64,000 bases of DNA from the NCBI RefSeq assembly GCF_018333235.1, contig NZ_BORP01000001.1, forward strand, positions 558,001-622,000. The letters run 5' to 3'. The notes below the pieces were generated by a model. That model was not told the origin of the DNA, ran no database searches, and saw only the letters and a list, made by a program, of their open reading frames with translations. Positions 42,536 to 51,476 of the stretch are shown piece by piece. The stretch's first letter is position 1. Each line of letters starts with the position of its first letter. Position numbers and translations under genes: made by a program. The DNA comes from Ornithinibacillus bavariensis (GTDB lineage: Bacteria; Bacillota; Bacilli; Bacillales; Amphibacillaceae).

Positions 42536-44485
42536 ATGAAAAATAATGCGTTAACCTTTCCAATGGATAATCAAATGCTTTCTTTATTAAGTGATCCAAT
42601 ATTATTTGTTCATCGAGACGGAACAGTTTTAGGAGGGAATCCAGTGGCATACACAATATTTAATATGGATCCCTCTTTAAGACATTCTATAACAGACTAC
42701 ATTGAATTTTCTTTACTAACAGGCTCTTCAAACTCTCATTTGCTAATGGAACGTAAGATGGAAAAGGGAGGGTTACTAGAGATAAAGTCTCTTCTACTAA
42801 ATGAAAATCTATATGGTTTGATATTAAATGAGTTATCCGTCAAAGATAAGGTAGAAGAAATTAAGCGATACATTAATCAAGTTTCCAACAATGCTACGGA
42901 AGGAATTGTCTTATACGGGGAATCTTTAATTTTAGACTGTGATGAGACCTTTGCCGAAATGTTTGGATATACAAGAAAAGAAATAATCGGAAAAGCAATG
43001 AGCGCATTAATTGATCCAAAAAGCTATGAAAAGTTAGTAGATATGGAGCACTTGACAACAGAAGAGCTTTTAGAGCTTAGAGGAATTAAAAAGGATGGGT
43101 CAACATTCTATGTAGAGGTTCTAGAATATCCTTATCAAACAAACGGAAAAATTCTTCGGACAGCAAGTATTAAAGATGTGACGGATCGGGTTGAAAATGA
43201 ACGAAGAATTGAATACATAGCATATTATGATGAGCTTACGGATATACCGAATCGTAACTTTTTTAATATCGTTCTAAAAGAAGCCATCAATCAGGCCAAA
43301 GAGACTGAAGAGCATATTGCAGTGTTTTTTCTTGATTTAGATTATTTTAAAGAGATAAATGATACACTCGGCTATGCTTTTGGGGATGAGCTTTTAAAGG
43401 CTTGTTCAAACCGGCTAAGAATCTTTCAGCAAACAGATACCTTTATCTCTAGAATGAGTGGTGATGAGTTTTTAATTTTGCAAAGGCATACAACGAGGGA
43501 AGATGCAAAGAAACTAGCCGAAAAGCTTATTACGGAATTTGAAAAACCTATTCAAATAAAAGAGTATGAAATTTACATTACAATTAGTATTGGTATTAGT
43601 ATTTTTCCTGAGAATGGAAATTCAGCATCTGATTTAGTTAAACATGCAGACTCTGCTATGTATATCATAAAAGAGAAACAGCGAAACTACTATAACTTAT
43701 TTGATTCCTCTATATCTGAGAATTTTAGAATAATGCTTACAATGGAATCTGAATTAAGAAAAGCATTAAAAAACGGGCAATTTGAGCTTTATTATCAGCC
43801 ACAGAAGAATCTAATAGATAATGAGGTAGTTGGTTTAGAAGCTCTAATTCGGTGGAATCATCCTGATAGAGGCTATATAAGTCCAAATAAATTTATCCCT
43901 TTGGCGGAGAAAACTGGATTAATTATTGATATAGGTGATTGGGTTCTAATGGAAGCATGCAGGCAGAACAAGGAATGGCAGGATAAAGGCTTTCGCCCAA
44001 TGACAGTAAGTGTTAATCTTTCTGCAAAACAATTTTATCAACGCAATCTTTTGGAAAAGGTTGAATGTGCTCTACAGGAGACGGGATTGGAACCTCGGTA
44101 TTTGGAGCTTGAAATTACGGAAAGCATGGCCATGGCAAATGAAGAAGAAATATTAAAGACATTACATGATCTAAGAAAGCTTGGTGTCCTTGTTTCGATT
44201 GATGATTTTGGAACAGGCTATTCTTCCTTAAAATACTTGAGTATTTTCCCGATATCAAAATTAAAAATTGATAAGATGTTCTTAAATGGACTCCAAAGGG
44301 AAAATCAAGCAATAGTGCGATCAATTATACATATGTCACATGCACTTAACATGAAGGTTATTGCAGAGGGGGTAGAGACGATAGAACAATTGAATTTCTT
44401 GACGAACGAAAAATGTGATGAAATGCAGGGATACTATGTAAGTAAACCACTGCCAGCTGATAAGCTAATGGAATTCCTTGTCTAA
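42536..44485 (+). CDS. PAS-GGDEF-EAL cyclic-di-GMP signalling protein
   Basis: A 649-residue cytosolic protein: one or two PAS domains (about residues 10-100 and 113-220), a GGDEF domain (about 225-390) and an EAL domain (about 400-649). The cyclase motif is SGDEF in RMSGDEFLIL (residues about 308-312), a variant of GGDEF; the inhibitory-site-like region is not clear. The EAL domain has all catalytic marks: EALIRW, ELEITESM, DDFGTGYSSL, KIDKMF and AEGVET, so phosphodiesterase activity is very likely. Which activity dominates cannot be seen. It lies 28 bases downstream of ktrD, possibly in one transcript, and ends in a very long hairpin. Confidence 0.9.
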   Translation: MKNNALTFPMDNQMLSLLSDPILFVHRDGTVLGGNPVAYTIFNMDPSLRHSITDYIEFSLLTGSSNSHLLMERKMEKGGLLEIKSLLLNENLYGLILNELSVKDKVEEIKRYINQVSNNATEGIVLYGESLILDCDETFAEMFGYTRKEIIGKAMSALIDPKSYEKLVDMEHLTTEELLELRGIKKDGSTFYVEVLEYPYQTNGKILRTASIKDVTDRVENERRIEYIAYYDELTDIPNRNFFNIVLKEAINQAKETEEHIAVFFLDLDYFKEINDTLGYAFGDELLKACSNRLRIFQQTDTFISRMSGDEFLILQRHTTREDAKKLAEKLITEFEKPIQIKEYEIYITISIGISIFPENGNSASDLVKHADSAMYIIKEKQRNYYNLFDSSISENFRIMLTMESELRKALKNGQFELYYQPQKNLIDNEVVGLEALIRWNHPDRGYISPNKFIPLAEKTGLIIDIGDWVLMEACRQNKEWQDKGFRPMTVSVNLSAKQFYQRNLLEKVECALQETGLEPRYLELEITESMAMANEEEILKTLHDLRKLGVLVSIDDFGTGYSSLKYLSIFPISKLKIDKMFLNGLQRENQAIVRSIIHMSHALNMKVIAEGVETIEQLNFLTNEKCDEMQGYYVSKPLPADKLMEFLV

Positions 44486-44497
44486 ATAAATGCATTT

Positions 44498-44556
44498 GAG
44501 GCTATCCCCCTATTACGTTCAAATTGTTGCTTTGAACGTAATAGGGGGATAGCCTC
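44498..44556. terminator. Very long bidirectional hairpin (26-bp perfect stem)
   Basis: 44498-44523 is the exact complement of 44531-44556, with a 7-base loop TTGTTGC. It lies between convergent genes and has a TTTATTTT tail on the plus strand. The stem is about twice the length of the other terminators here. Confidence 0.85.
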
Positions 44557-44571
44557 TTTATTTTCGGTTGT

Positions 44572-45708
44572 CTACTCGTAATTCAAACGAATTATCTTTA
44601 ATTGATCATTCTCGTATCCTACAGTAAATTGATAATGTACATTTTTTTTCAATAGCTCTTCTTCATTTGGTTGATTCTTAGTAAGCTCAATATCGACTCG
44701 AATTGATACATGACTTTCATCTGTCATAGTTGGGTCTTCAGGCGTATATTTTACATTTACTACCTGAATATAATCTTCACGAAAGTCAGTATAAGAGGTA
44801 GTTGATAGGATAGAGTCGCCTAATAGTGAATAAGCTGCGACATAGTCACGAATGATAATACTATCCAAAAAGTATTCCACTACATAGTTTGCATCCTGTA
44901 AAAACTGCTTTTGATCTATTGAATTAATAATATCTTCCGTGTTTGTAAACGTTAATTGATCATTTCGTGCTTCATTAGACCAAGTTTCGATTTCTTTTAT
45001 TACATCTACTATTGGAATACTAAAACCAAGTGTTCCATCTTCTGTACCGACAGAGTTAATACCTATAATTCTACCCGTATTTCGATTAATTAAAGGTCCA
45101 CCACTATTACCATGAGTAATCTGTGCAGAGATTTGATATACATTTTTATAATCAAATCCATCTAAAGTAAAATTCCTTGACGTACCAGAAATAATTCCTA
45201 GTGTGACCGTATTTTGAAACCCATGCGGACTACCTAATGCAATTACCTCATCACCAATTTCGGCTAGATTATCCTTTTCTATTTCTAATACATTTTCACC
45301 TGCAAGCTGTGGGACGCGAAGGACAGCTACATCGTTTCGATCCCCAATTCCAATAACTGCAGCTGGATAGGTCCGGGCATTTGCTGTACGAATATAGATT
45401 GTTTCCGCATCTTTTATAACATGTGCATTCGTAATAATATCTCCTTGATCATTATAAAGAAAGCCTGAGCCAGTTAAGGTTTGTTGTTCACCCTTTGCCT
45501 CAATCTGAACAACATTCTTTTCTGCTTCATGAATAATAGATTTTAAGTCTACTGTCTCATCTTCTAATTGAATCTGTTTTATGACAGGATTATTGATTAC
45601 AATGTCCTTTGAATTCCAGACATAATAAAGATAATAGAAACCTAGGCCACCAAATAAAATGACCACAATTGTAACAATTATCGGTAGCTTTTGTTTGAAA
45701 AATATCAT
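44572..45708 (-). CDS. Membrane-anchored HtrA-like serine protease without PDZ domain
   Basis: A 378-residue protein: membrane helix at residues 9-30, then a trypsin-like domain with the catalytic triad His96 (TNAHV), Asp126 (NDVAVL) and Ser202 (HGNSGGP), and the loop IGINSVG of DegP/HtrA proteases. After about residue 250 there is no PDZ domain; instead a domain of about 120 residues with repeated aromatic strands, of NTF2- or TcaA-like look, is seen. It is 22 bases downstream of the zinc-ribbon/TPR gene and is probably co-transcribed with it. It likely trims envelope proteins outside the membrane. Confidence 0.87.
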   Translation of the reverse strand: MIFFKQKLPIIVTIVVILFGGLGFYYLYYVWNSKDIVINNPVIKQIQLEDETVDLKSIIHEAEKNVVQIEAKGEQQTLTGSGFLYNDQGDIITNAHVIKDAETIYIRTANARTYPAAVIGIGDRNDVAVLRVPQLAGENVLEIEKDNLAEIGDEVIALGSPHGFQNTVTLGIISGTSRNFTLDGFDYKNVYQISAQITHGNSGGPLINRNTGRIIGINSVGTEDGTLGFSIPIVDVIKEIETWSNEARNDQLTFTNTEDIINSIDQKQFLQDANYVVEYFLDSIIIRDYVAAYSLLGDSILSTTSYTDFREDYIQVVNVKYTPEDPTMTDESHVSIRVDIELTKNQPNEEELLKKNVHYQFTVGYENDQLKIIRLNYE

Positions 45709-45729
45709 AGTTTCACTCCGCTAAGATCC

Positions 45730-46887
45730 TTAATAATTTGTATACCATGTTATTTTTTTAACACGTATATTCATTTTTTTAACATTCTTATCAATGTCAA
45801 AATGAGTAAACTCAAATTTTCCATTTTCGTTTGGATAAAGTGTGTCTGGATACACGTAAACATTATTCTTAAGGAACTCTTTATCCTTTGTCATTAAAGC
45901 ATATTCTACTAGAACAGAACTAATAGGGACTGTTCCAACACTTTTCACTTCACCTTTGACTACTAAATTTCCCTGTTTATCATTTTCAAGTTTGACGGAA
46001 ACTAATTTTATTGCATCATTTTCATTCTTTTCCCGTTCTTCTTCAGCCGAATCTATTGCCTGTTGAATCCGCTGTTCTTGCGTGATTTCAAAAGATACTT
46101 TTTCCTTTTCAACAGTTGTCTTTAAGCTAAGCAGTTTCTCTGAATTCGGTGCATATTTCAAACCATCCTCTACAATAAATTGAGCATCACCAAACTGTTT
46201 ATCGGATAACATTTCACTAGCTTTTGTATAGGCATAATCAATAATTTGTTCACGGATTGTTTCTGTTATTTCCTGAGCTTCTTCCGTTTTTATTGCATCA
46301 GCTTCCCATAGTAAAGCTTTTAATTCATCAATGGACGGGAACTCAGATAAAAGGCTCTTTAACTGTTCAATTTTTACAGTGTTACGATAGGAGTCAATTT
46401 TATTAACTAGATTAGTAGCTGGTTTCCCATCATAATTTTTTAACAATTCTTCTGCTTCATGTAATAGTGATAGGGAGGCTTGAAAATTTTTATCCTTTAA
46501 TTCATTTTCAGCCTTCTGTAGATACTCCTTAATTGCACCTGATTTATTAATAAATTCTAATGCCATTTGTGCCTGTGTAAAGTTTGATTTTTGGTCAATA
46601 GCTTTTGAAAAATAGTCTTTAGCTGCACGATAATCTTCAGCGAGTAAACTCTTTTCACCAAGCTCATAGAAATGCTTTGCGTCTTCTTCTTGAGCATTAA
46701 GAAATGTATGGAATAAACTACTAGACAATAACACTAGCACAAATGTAAGGATGGGAATGCCCCATAATTTTATGAACGATTTCTCTTTCTTCGATCGTAA
46801 ATGGATATCGGTAGGTAATTTTTTACCACAGGTTATACAATACGTTTCTTCTTCCTTTACGATAGAACCGCAATAGGGACAGTGCAT
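45730..46887 (-). CDS. Zinc-ribbon membrane protein with TPR-like and FxLYD-like domains
   Basis: A 385-residue protein. N-terminal zinc ribbon CPYCG...CITCG (residues 3-24), a membrane helix (about 46-66), an extracellular helical region with TPR-like units (YELGEKSLLAEDYRAAKDYFSKAI, about 75-270), and a C-terminal beta domain of about 100 residues resembling the FxLYD domain (VKGEVKSVGTVPISSVLVEYAL). It lies upstream of the HtrA-like protease in the same unit and may present or regulate substrates for it. The ATG at 46887 follows TAGGTG by 9 bases; the GTG at 46899 overlaps that site. No named family was recognised. Confidence 0.75.
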   Translation of the reverse strand: MHCPYCGSIVKEEETYCITCGKKLPTDIHLRSKKEKSFIKLWGIPILTFVLVLLSSSLFHTFLNAQEEDAKHFYELGEKSLLAEDYRAAKDYFSKAIDQKSNFTQAQMALEFINKSGAIKEYLQKAENELKDKNFQASLSLLHEAEELLKNYDGKPATNLVNKIDSYRNTVKIEQLKSLLSEFPSIDELKALLWEADAIKTEEAQEITETIREQIIDYAYTKASEMLSDKQFGDAQFIVEDGLKYAPNSEKLLSLKTTVEKEKVSFEITQEQRIQQAIDSAEEEREKNENDAIKLVSVKLENDKQGNLVVKGEVKSVGTVPISSVLVEYALMTKDKEFLKNNVYVYPDTLYPNENGKFEFTHFDIDKNVKKMNIRVKKITWYTNY

Positions 46888-47058
46888 TACTATTTTCACC
46901 TACTTCTTATAGAGCTTCGATAAAAAGCAACAATTATTTTAATTTTATTGTAACATATTTCCCTTTATTTAGAAGGTGGATATTGGTATGATAAATACGG
47001 TTACGATTACTTAAAAAGTAGAATAATACATAACATAAGTTTACGGGAGGTGTCATCT

Positions 47059-47139
47059 GTGGAACTAGCTTTAGGAATATTATGCTTTGTTATATTATTG
47101 TTTAATTTTGGAAGCTGTATATTTGATAATGAAAAGTAA
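47059..47139 (+). CDS. Very small membrane protein (26 aa)
   Basis: GGGAGGTG, then a 6-base spacer and a GTG start, gives a 26-residue product: one hydrophobic helix (LGILCFVILLFNFGSCIF) and an acidic end DNEK. The near-ideal ribosome site and own terminator support it. Small single-helix proteins of this size act as subunits of oxidases or membrane regulators, but nothing here shows which. It was not matched to any known family. Confidence 0.45.
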   Translation: MELALGILCFVILLFNFGSCIFDNEK

Positions 47140-47162
47140 TACAACAATGACTAACAAGACAA

Positions 47163-47209
47163 AAAAGGCAGTTCATTTAAGGTTACACAACCTTTGAACT
47201 GCCTTTTAT
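47163..47209. terminator. Bidirectional terminator before sipS
   Basis: GGCAGTTCA/TGAACTGCC and an inner AAGGTT/AACCTT helix, flanked by A-run and T-run, so it can serve both sides. Confidence 0.8.
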
Positions 47210-47210
47210 A

Positions 47211-47735
47211 TTATCTTGTTTTAGCCATTTGATTAAAGGGATAAAACACAAATTCCGAACGACCTATAATTTCATCCTCGGTAATGAAGCCTAATCCATT
47301 TCTAGAATCTTTACTGATAGATCGGTTATCGCCCATCACAAAATATCTTCCTTCTGGAATAGTTATTGGTCCAAAGCTACCCGTGTGATTTTTTGCGTCC
47401 TCTGATAAAAAGGTCTGGTCATGAAGTTCATTATTGATATATAGCTTGTGATTCCGTATCTGAATTGTTTCTCCAGGTAAGCCAATAACACGCTTAACAT
47501 AATTTTTTTCTGGGCGATGGATTATGACAATATCGCCTCGTTTCGGCTCATCGATGAGATATACAATTTTATTAAAAACAACCCGTTCTCCATCTTGTAA
47601 TGTAGGATCCATACTGTCTCCTTCTACTATGGAAGTTGCAAATATAAATGTACGTAATAAGAATGCAAGAATAATGGCGATAAGGATTGCTTTACCCCAT
47701 TCTATCCATTCATTTTTTTGTTTCGTTTCGGTCAA
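47211..47735 (-). CDS. sipS: Type I signal peptidase
   Basis: A 174-residue membrane-anchored protease that cuts off Sec signal peptides outside the membrane. One N-terminal helix (AILIAIILAFLLRTFIF) precedes the catalytic Ser41 in GDSMDPTL and Lys81 in YVKRVIGLPG; GDNR and SRNGLGFI boxes follow. TTG at 47735 is favoured, with AAAGGA 8 bases upstream; the ATG at 47744 touches that site and TTG at 47771 has none, so the start is uncertain by up to 12 residues. Monocistronic. The symbol reflects the family, not a proved orthology to one B. subtilis Sip paralogue. Confidence 0.9.
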   Translation of the reverse strand: MTETKQKNEWIEWGKAILIAIILAFLLRTFIFATSIVEGDSMDPTLQDGERVVFNKIVYLIDEPKRGDIVIIHRPEKNYVKRVIGLPGETIQIRNHKLYINNELHDQTFLSEDAKNHTGSFGPITIPEGRYFVMGDNRSISKDSRNGLGFITEDEIIGRSEFVFYPFNQMAKTR

Positions 47736-47928
47736 AGAAGACATTCCTTTCTCATCAGAAGTAACTGACAACTAAATAAAAATAATGTTACTTCTATTAT
47801 ATCAATTATACCTAGATAAAATAGTTAAATGTAAGTAAAAAGTTCAAAAAATGTAATTAATAATTGTTATTCGGTTCATTTCTGTGCTACATTAATAGAA
47901 ATAGAAAAGGAGGTATTGTTAAATATTC

Positions 47929-48129
47929 ATGCACGAAACTGACAAGCTCCTAAAACAAATAGAAAGGCTTCGTGAACAAATGAGTTCTGTTGCCCTATCA
48001 CAAGGCATAACAAGCCTAGAATCTATCGCTCTCAGTCAAGAATTAGATCGTTTGCTAAATATGTATGAAAAACTAAGATATGATAAAAAGGAAGTATGCA
48101 CAAAAAATAGAGAGAATATTAATTTTTAA
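47929..48129 (+). CDS. Spo0E-like aspartyl-phosphatase regulator of sporulation
   Basis: A 66-residue helical hairpin protein with the SQELD motif (residues about 36-40) that defines the Spo0E family, which removes phosphate from Spo0A~P and so delays sporulation. The pattern of a leading helix (DKLLKQIERLREQM) and a second one from SLESIALSQELDRLLNMYEKL is normal. AAAGGAGGT is about 14 bases from the ATG, which is long, but a stop codon in frame excludes earlier starts. It is a single gene between divergent sipS and convergent patA. Confidence 0.85.
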   Translation: MHETDKLLKQIERLREQMSSVALSQGITSLESIALSQELDRLLNMYEKLRYDKKEVCTKNRENINF

Positions 48130-48196
48130 CTATCATATAGCTAATAGGTGGGATATCGCTATTATGCATTATCCCTTCTATTACTATATCCACTGA

Positions 48197-49357
48197 CTAA
48201 ACGTTTCGCTTCTGTAAATACTCTTCCAATCGATTTAACCCCTCTTTTAGTGTGAGAAAATCATAGGCATAAGATAATCTCATATATCCTTCGCCAAGTA
48301 ATGAAAAACTATCTCCAGGTACTAGTGCAAGTCTTGCCTTTTTAACTAAATCTATACCTAATTCAAATGAGGTCATCTCAGAAATGACAAATCTTGGAAA
48401 AAAATAAAAGGCCCCATTCGGCTTCATTACTTGTAAACCCATCCTCACTAACCGGTCGTAAACATAGTCTCTTCTAACAAGATATTCTTCATTCATTTTC
48501 TTCGGATCACTTAAACCGTTTGTTAGTGCCTCGAGTGCAGCATATTGGCTTATAGAGGAAGCACAGGACACATTGTATTGATGAACTTTAAGTATGTGAC
48601 TTGCCAGCCATTTAGGTGCTAGTACATATCCAAGACGAAATCCAGTCATGGAATGGGATTTCGATAGGCCATTAATGACTACAACTCGGTCCCTAATTTC
48701 TTCAAAGCTGGAAATAGAAGTATGTTTAAAATCATAAACAAGTTCGCTATAAATTTCATCCGCCAGAACAAAAATTTCCTTTCCTTTTAAAACCTCAACC
48801 AACTTTTTTAGTTCTGTAGCAGTCAATGATACACCAGTTGGATTAGAAGGGTAGGGGAGTACGACACATTTGGTTTGTTTAGTAATAGCCCTTTCTAAGT
48901 CCTTATTTGTTAATTTAAATTCAGTATTTGTTGTATCGACATATACTGCTTTTGCCCCAGCTAAGGTAATTAATGGTTCATATCCAGGATAAATTGGACC
49001 AGGTAGAATTACTTCATCGCCTGGATTTAATATGGTTCGAAATACGATATCGATAGCCTGAGAAGCACCAGTTGTTACAATAATTTCATTCTCAGGATTA
49101 AAATAAACATGATATGCAGACTCATAAAAGGCGGAAATAGCTTTTCTCAAATCGAAGATACCAGCATTATTTGTATAGGTTGTTCTGTTCGTATTTAATG
49201 CATGGATCGCAGCTTCCTTAATATGGCTAGGTGTATGGAAATCAGGCTGACCAATTGTAAGAGAAACAATATTCTCTTCTTCCTCAACCATTTGAAAGAA
49301 CTTTCTAATACCAGAAATCTCTATTGAATGTATATATTGATTAAGACGGTTTTCCAC
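48197..49357 (-). CDS. patA: N-acetyl-LL-diaminopimelate aminotransferase
   Basis: A 386-residue class I PLP aminotransferase. Marks are EISGIRKFFQMV, LTIGQPDFHTP, VTTGASQAIDIVFRTIL, the PYPSNPTGVSLT stretch, DEIYSEL, and the PLP-lysine in NGLSKSHSMTGFR (about residue 234). The opening and KVHQYNVSCASSISQ match PatA of B. subtilis closely, as remembered. PatA gives N-acetyl-LL-diaminopimelate in the acetylase branch of lysine/mDAP synthesis; dapH and dapL of the same branch are at 55-57 kb. It overlaps the upstream permease gene by 17 bases. Confidence 0.9.
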   Translation of the reverse strand: MENRLNQYIHSIEISGIRKFFQMVEEEENIVSLTIGQPDFHTPSHIKEAAIHALNTNRTTYTNNAGIFDLRKAISAFYESAYHVYFNPENEIIVTTGASQAIDIVFRTILNPGDEVILPGPIYPGYEPLITLAGAKAVYVDTTNTEFKLTNKDLERAITKQTKCVVLPYPSNPTGVSLTATELKKLVEVLKGKEIFVLADEIYSELVYDFKHTSISSFEEIRDRVVVINGLSKSHSMTGFRLGYVLAPKWLASHILKVHQYNVSCASSISQYAALEALTNGLSDPKKMNEEYLVRRDYVYDRLVRMGLQVMKPNGAFYFFPRFVISEMTSFELGIDLVKKARLALVPGDSFSLLGEGYMRLSYAYDFLTLKEGLNRLEEYLQKRNV

Positions 49358-50264
49358 TAGTTCTCCCCCTCAATTTAATCACCTGGGCATTATTCTTGTT
49401 TTCGGTTTGCATTAATATAACTGCTCCTATAATCATTGTCATGCCAAGCATTTGCAACATGTTGAAGGTCTCTTTAAAAATAATAATACCAATTGATGCT
49501 GCAACTACGGGTTCAATTGTTGATAAAATAGCAGCTTTTGATGCCTCGGTTTGATTTAGGCCATATGTATACACAATATATGCTATCGCTGTTGGAAAGA
49601 GTCCCAATCCAAAAGCATAGAATAAAACCTCTTTATCTAGAAGAAGTGGTAGTTTTTCTTGATATGGAAAAAATGGAATTAGTGCAATTGCTGCTACGAC
49701 GAAGGTAAAGGTCGTAATACTTAGACTTGAGTACTTGTTTAATGCAAATTTACTAATGATACTATATAAAGCATAACCAATTCCAGATCCAATACCAAAT
49801 AGGATACTCCCAAGCTGCAAATTATTTACATTTAAAGGTATTAGTTGTACGACGAATAGAGTGCCAATTAATGTTACGAATAGTGCCACCGATTTTCTTT
49901 TGGTAAAGGACTCTTTAAATAAGTAAAAAGATAATATGGCAACAAATGCAGGCGCTGTATAGAGCAGTGCAGTAGCAACAGGTATGGAGGACAAGCTTAT
50001 AGCTGTAAACATACAATAATTAAAAAATATAATACTAAAAATTCCCGTTCCAATAAAATATTTTATATCAGACAGGGAAGTTAATTTAACTTTTTGTGGA
50101 GATGTTATTAGCAAAAATAAGAGTAAGATAATTGCTGAGGTTGTTACTCGAAGTGTCACAACCTCCATAGGAGTAAAACCATATACATATAGATTTTTTA
50201 TAAACCAGCCGATGGTTCCCCATAAGGATGCACCTAGCAAAATATAAGTAACTGCTTTGTTCAC
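49341..50264 (-). CDS. EamA/DMT-family permease
   Basis: A 307-residue protein with ten membrane helices and two EamA repeats, each beginning with a GASLWGTIGWF- or GSGIGYALYSIISKFAL-like pattern. Drug/metabolite transporters of this size export amino acids or other metabolites. The overlap with patA (17 bases) suggests co-transcription and possibly a lysine- or diaminopimelate-related substrate, but this is only position-based. Start GTG with AGGAGGGGTAGGAA upstream. Confidence 0.85.
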   Translation of the reverse strand: MNKAVTYILLGASLWGTIGWFIKNLYVYGFTPMEVVTLRVTTSAIILLLFLLITSPQKVKLTSLSDIKYFIGTGIFSIIFFNYCMFTAISLSSIPVATALLYTAPAFVAILSFYLFKESFTKRKSVALFVTLIGTLFVVQLIPLNVNNLQLGSILFGIGSGIGYALYSIISKFALNKYSSLSITTFTFVVAAIALIPFFPYQEKLPLLLDKEVLFYAFGLGLFPTAIAYIVYTYGLNQTEASKAAILSTIEPVVAASIGIIIFKETFNMLQMLGMTMIIGAVILMQTENKNNAQVIKLRGRTSGKPS

Positions 50265-50392
50265 TTCCTACCCCTCCTGATAAAATTATCTTTTATTATA
50301 GCAAACGTACAAAAATAGTTAGACCTGTAGGTATAGTTCCTATTAAAATCGTTTAGAATGCTTATTAGGTTACTAGAAGAGGGGTGCAGGGA

Positions 50393-50746
50393 ATGTTTTT
50401 AACCATTTCAGATTGGATAAAGATATCGCAACTACAATCGATAGGCATTGAAGAAGAATTATTTTATACATTGGTTATTCTATTTGGAATTGCTGGATGT
50501 TATGTGTTGATTAGACCAATTTCAGTATTTCTTTTATCGATACGTTCTGAAACGTTATTACGATACGTTTTAAGTGGATTACTTTTTATCGTACTCTTTT
50601 TCATTGTTGTTTTATTGAATGGCCATATTGAACTAATAACCTATCAATTATTAAAATTGGCATTACAGGTTTTGGCAATACTAGGATTGTTCCTCTGTGT
50701 GATACACCTATTTCGTAATATAAGCAAGAGAAAGAAAAGAGTATGA
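50393..50746 (+). CDS. Three-helix membrane protein of unknown function
   Basis: A 117-residue protein with three membrane helices (LVILFGIAGCYVLIRPISVFL, VLSGLLFIVLFFIVVLL and LALQVLAILGLFLCVIHLF), a short N-terminal polar part and a basic tail (SKRKKRV) facing the cytoplasm. No family was recognised. The ATG at 50393 was preferred over GTG at 50384, which lies inside the AGAGGGG ribosome site. It stands alone with a hairpin after the stop. Confidence 0.65.
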   Translation: MFLTISDWIKISQLQSIGIEEELFYTLVILFGIAGCYVLIRPISVFLLSIRSETLLRYVLSGLLFIVLFFIVVLLNGHIELITYQLLKLALQVLAILGLFLCVIHLFRNISKRKKRV

Positions 50747-50751
50747 ATGAA

Positions 50752-50796
50752 GAACCCCCTCATACTAAACTTAATTTTATTTGTATGAGGGGGTTC
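50752..50796. terminator. 14-bp hairpin between convergent genes
   Basis: GAACCCCCTCATAC pairs with GTATGAGGGGGTTC across a 17-base A/T loop. T-runs are poor on both sides, so efficiency is uncertain. Confidence 0.55.
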
Positions 50797-50825
50797 TCAA
50801 TTATTACAATAGACAAGCTAACAAT

Positions 50826-51299
50826 TTATCGAAAGGTTTTCTTGGGGGGCCATTCCATTTTGCCGAGTGATGATGGCGTGTAGTAAGTTGAAGTATACTT
50901 TTTTGTTTTCTTTTTTTTCTCTTTTGGTTCTCTATAGTCTATATATTGATAGATAATTTTTTTTGCCTGCGCTAAAGACATTTTTGTTTGGGGATTTCGA
51001 AAATTATGATCAAGTGAGCCTAAATGCTTAAGTTCTTGAAAGTCTTCCTTCGTTGGAGGAATGTGAAAAAAATAGTCATCCACTTGAACTAATAGTGTTG
51101 AATGTTGATTACTTAATTTTGGGTGTTCAGAAAAATGAAGACCAATTTTTTTTGCTTTTTGTTCCTTTAATAGGCGATTAATTGTTTCTTTCTTAATAAA
51201 ATACAGGTGCTGTGGCTCAAGTGCTGTTTTTGCGTGACGATTTACCGTATATATTGCTTTTGCTAAATCCTGTATGGATACTGTTTCGTGTTGGGCCAT
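50826..51299 (-). CDS. ykyB: YkyB-family protein
   Basis: A 157-residue basic protein that fits the YkyB family: IQDLAKAIYTVNRHAKTALEPQHLYFIKKETINRLLKE, GLHFSEHPKLSNQHSTLLVQVDDYFFHIPP, and a lysine-rich C-terminal tail ending KMEWPPKKTFR. Function unknown. In B. subtilis ykyB lies near ykuE and ykuF, and here the same order is kept with a Sco gene inserted. The ATG follows GAGGAGAGC. Monocistronic. Confidence 0.85.
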   Translation of the reverse strand: MAQHETVSIQDLAKAIYTVNRHAKTALEPQHLYFIKKETINRLLKEQKAKKIGLHFSEHPKLSNQHSTLLVQVDDYFFHIPPTKEDFQELKHLGSLDHNFRNPQTKMSLAQAKKIIYQYIDYREPKEKKKKTKKYTSTYYTPSSLGKMEWPPKKTFR

Positions 51300-51418
51300 A
51301 GCTCTCCTCCTTTCTATAAGTATTGGCGTACGTTATAAACTTACTATCTAAAATAAATAGTAACGTAAAGCTTGTCCATTTTTCAAATAATAAAGATAAA
51401 AAAAGAAGCCGGTAGGTT

Positions 51419-51462
51419 GTGATCCCAAAAGCTATAATTACAATCTATCTTTTTGGGGTCAC
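51419..51462 (-). terminator. Hairpin downstream of the sco gene
   Basis: GTGA-TCCCAAAAG pairs with CTTTTTGGGGTCAC. There is no T-run on the minus strand, so it may slow decay rather than terminate. Confidence 0.45.
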
Positions 51463-51476
51463 TACCATATGGCTCT

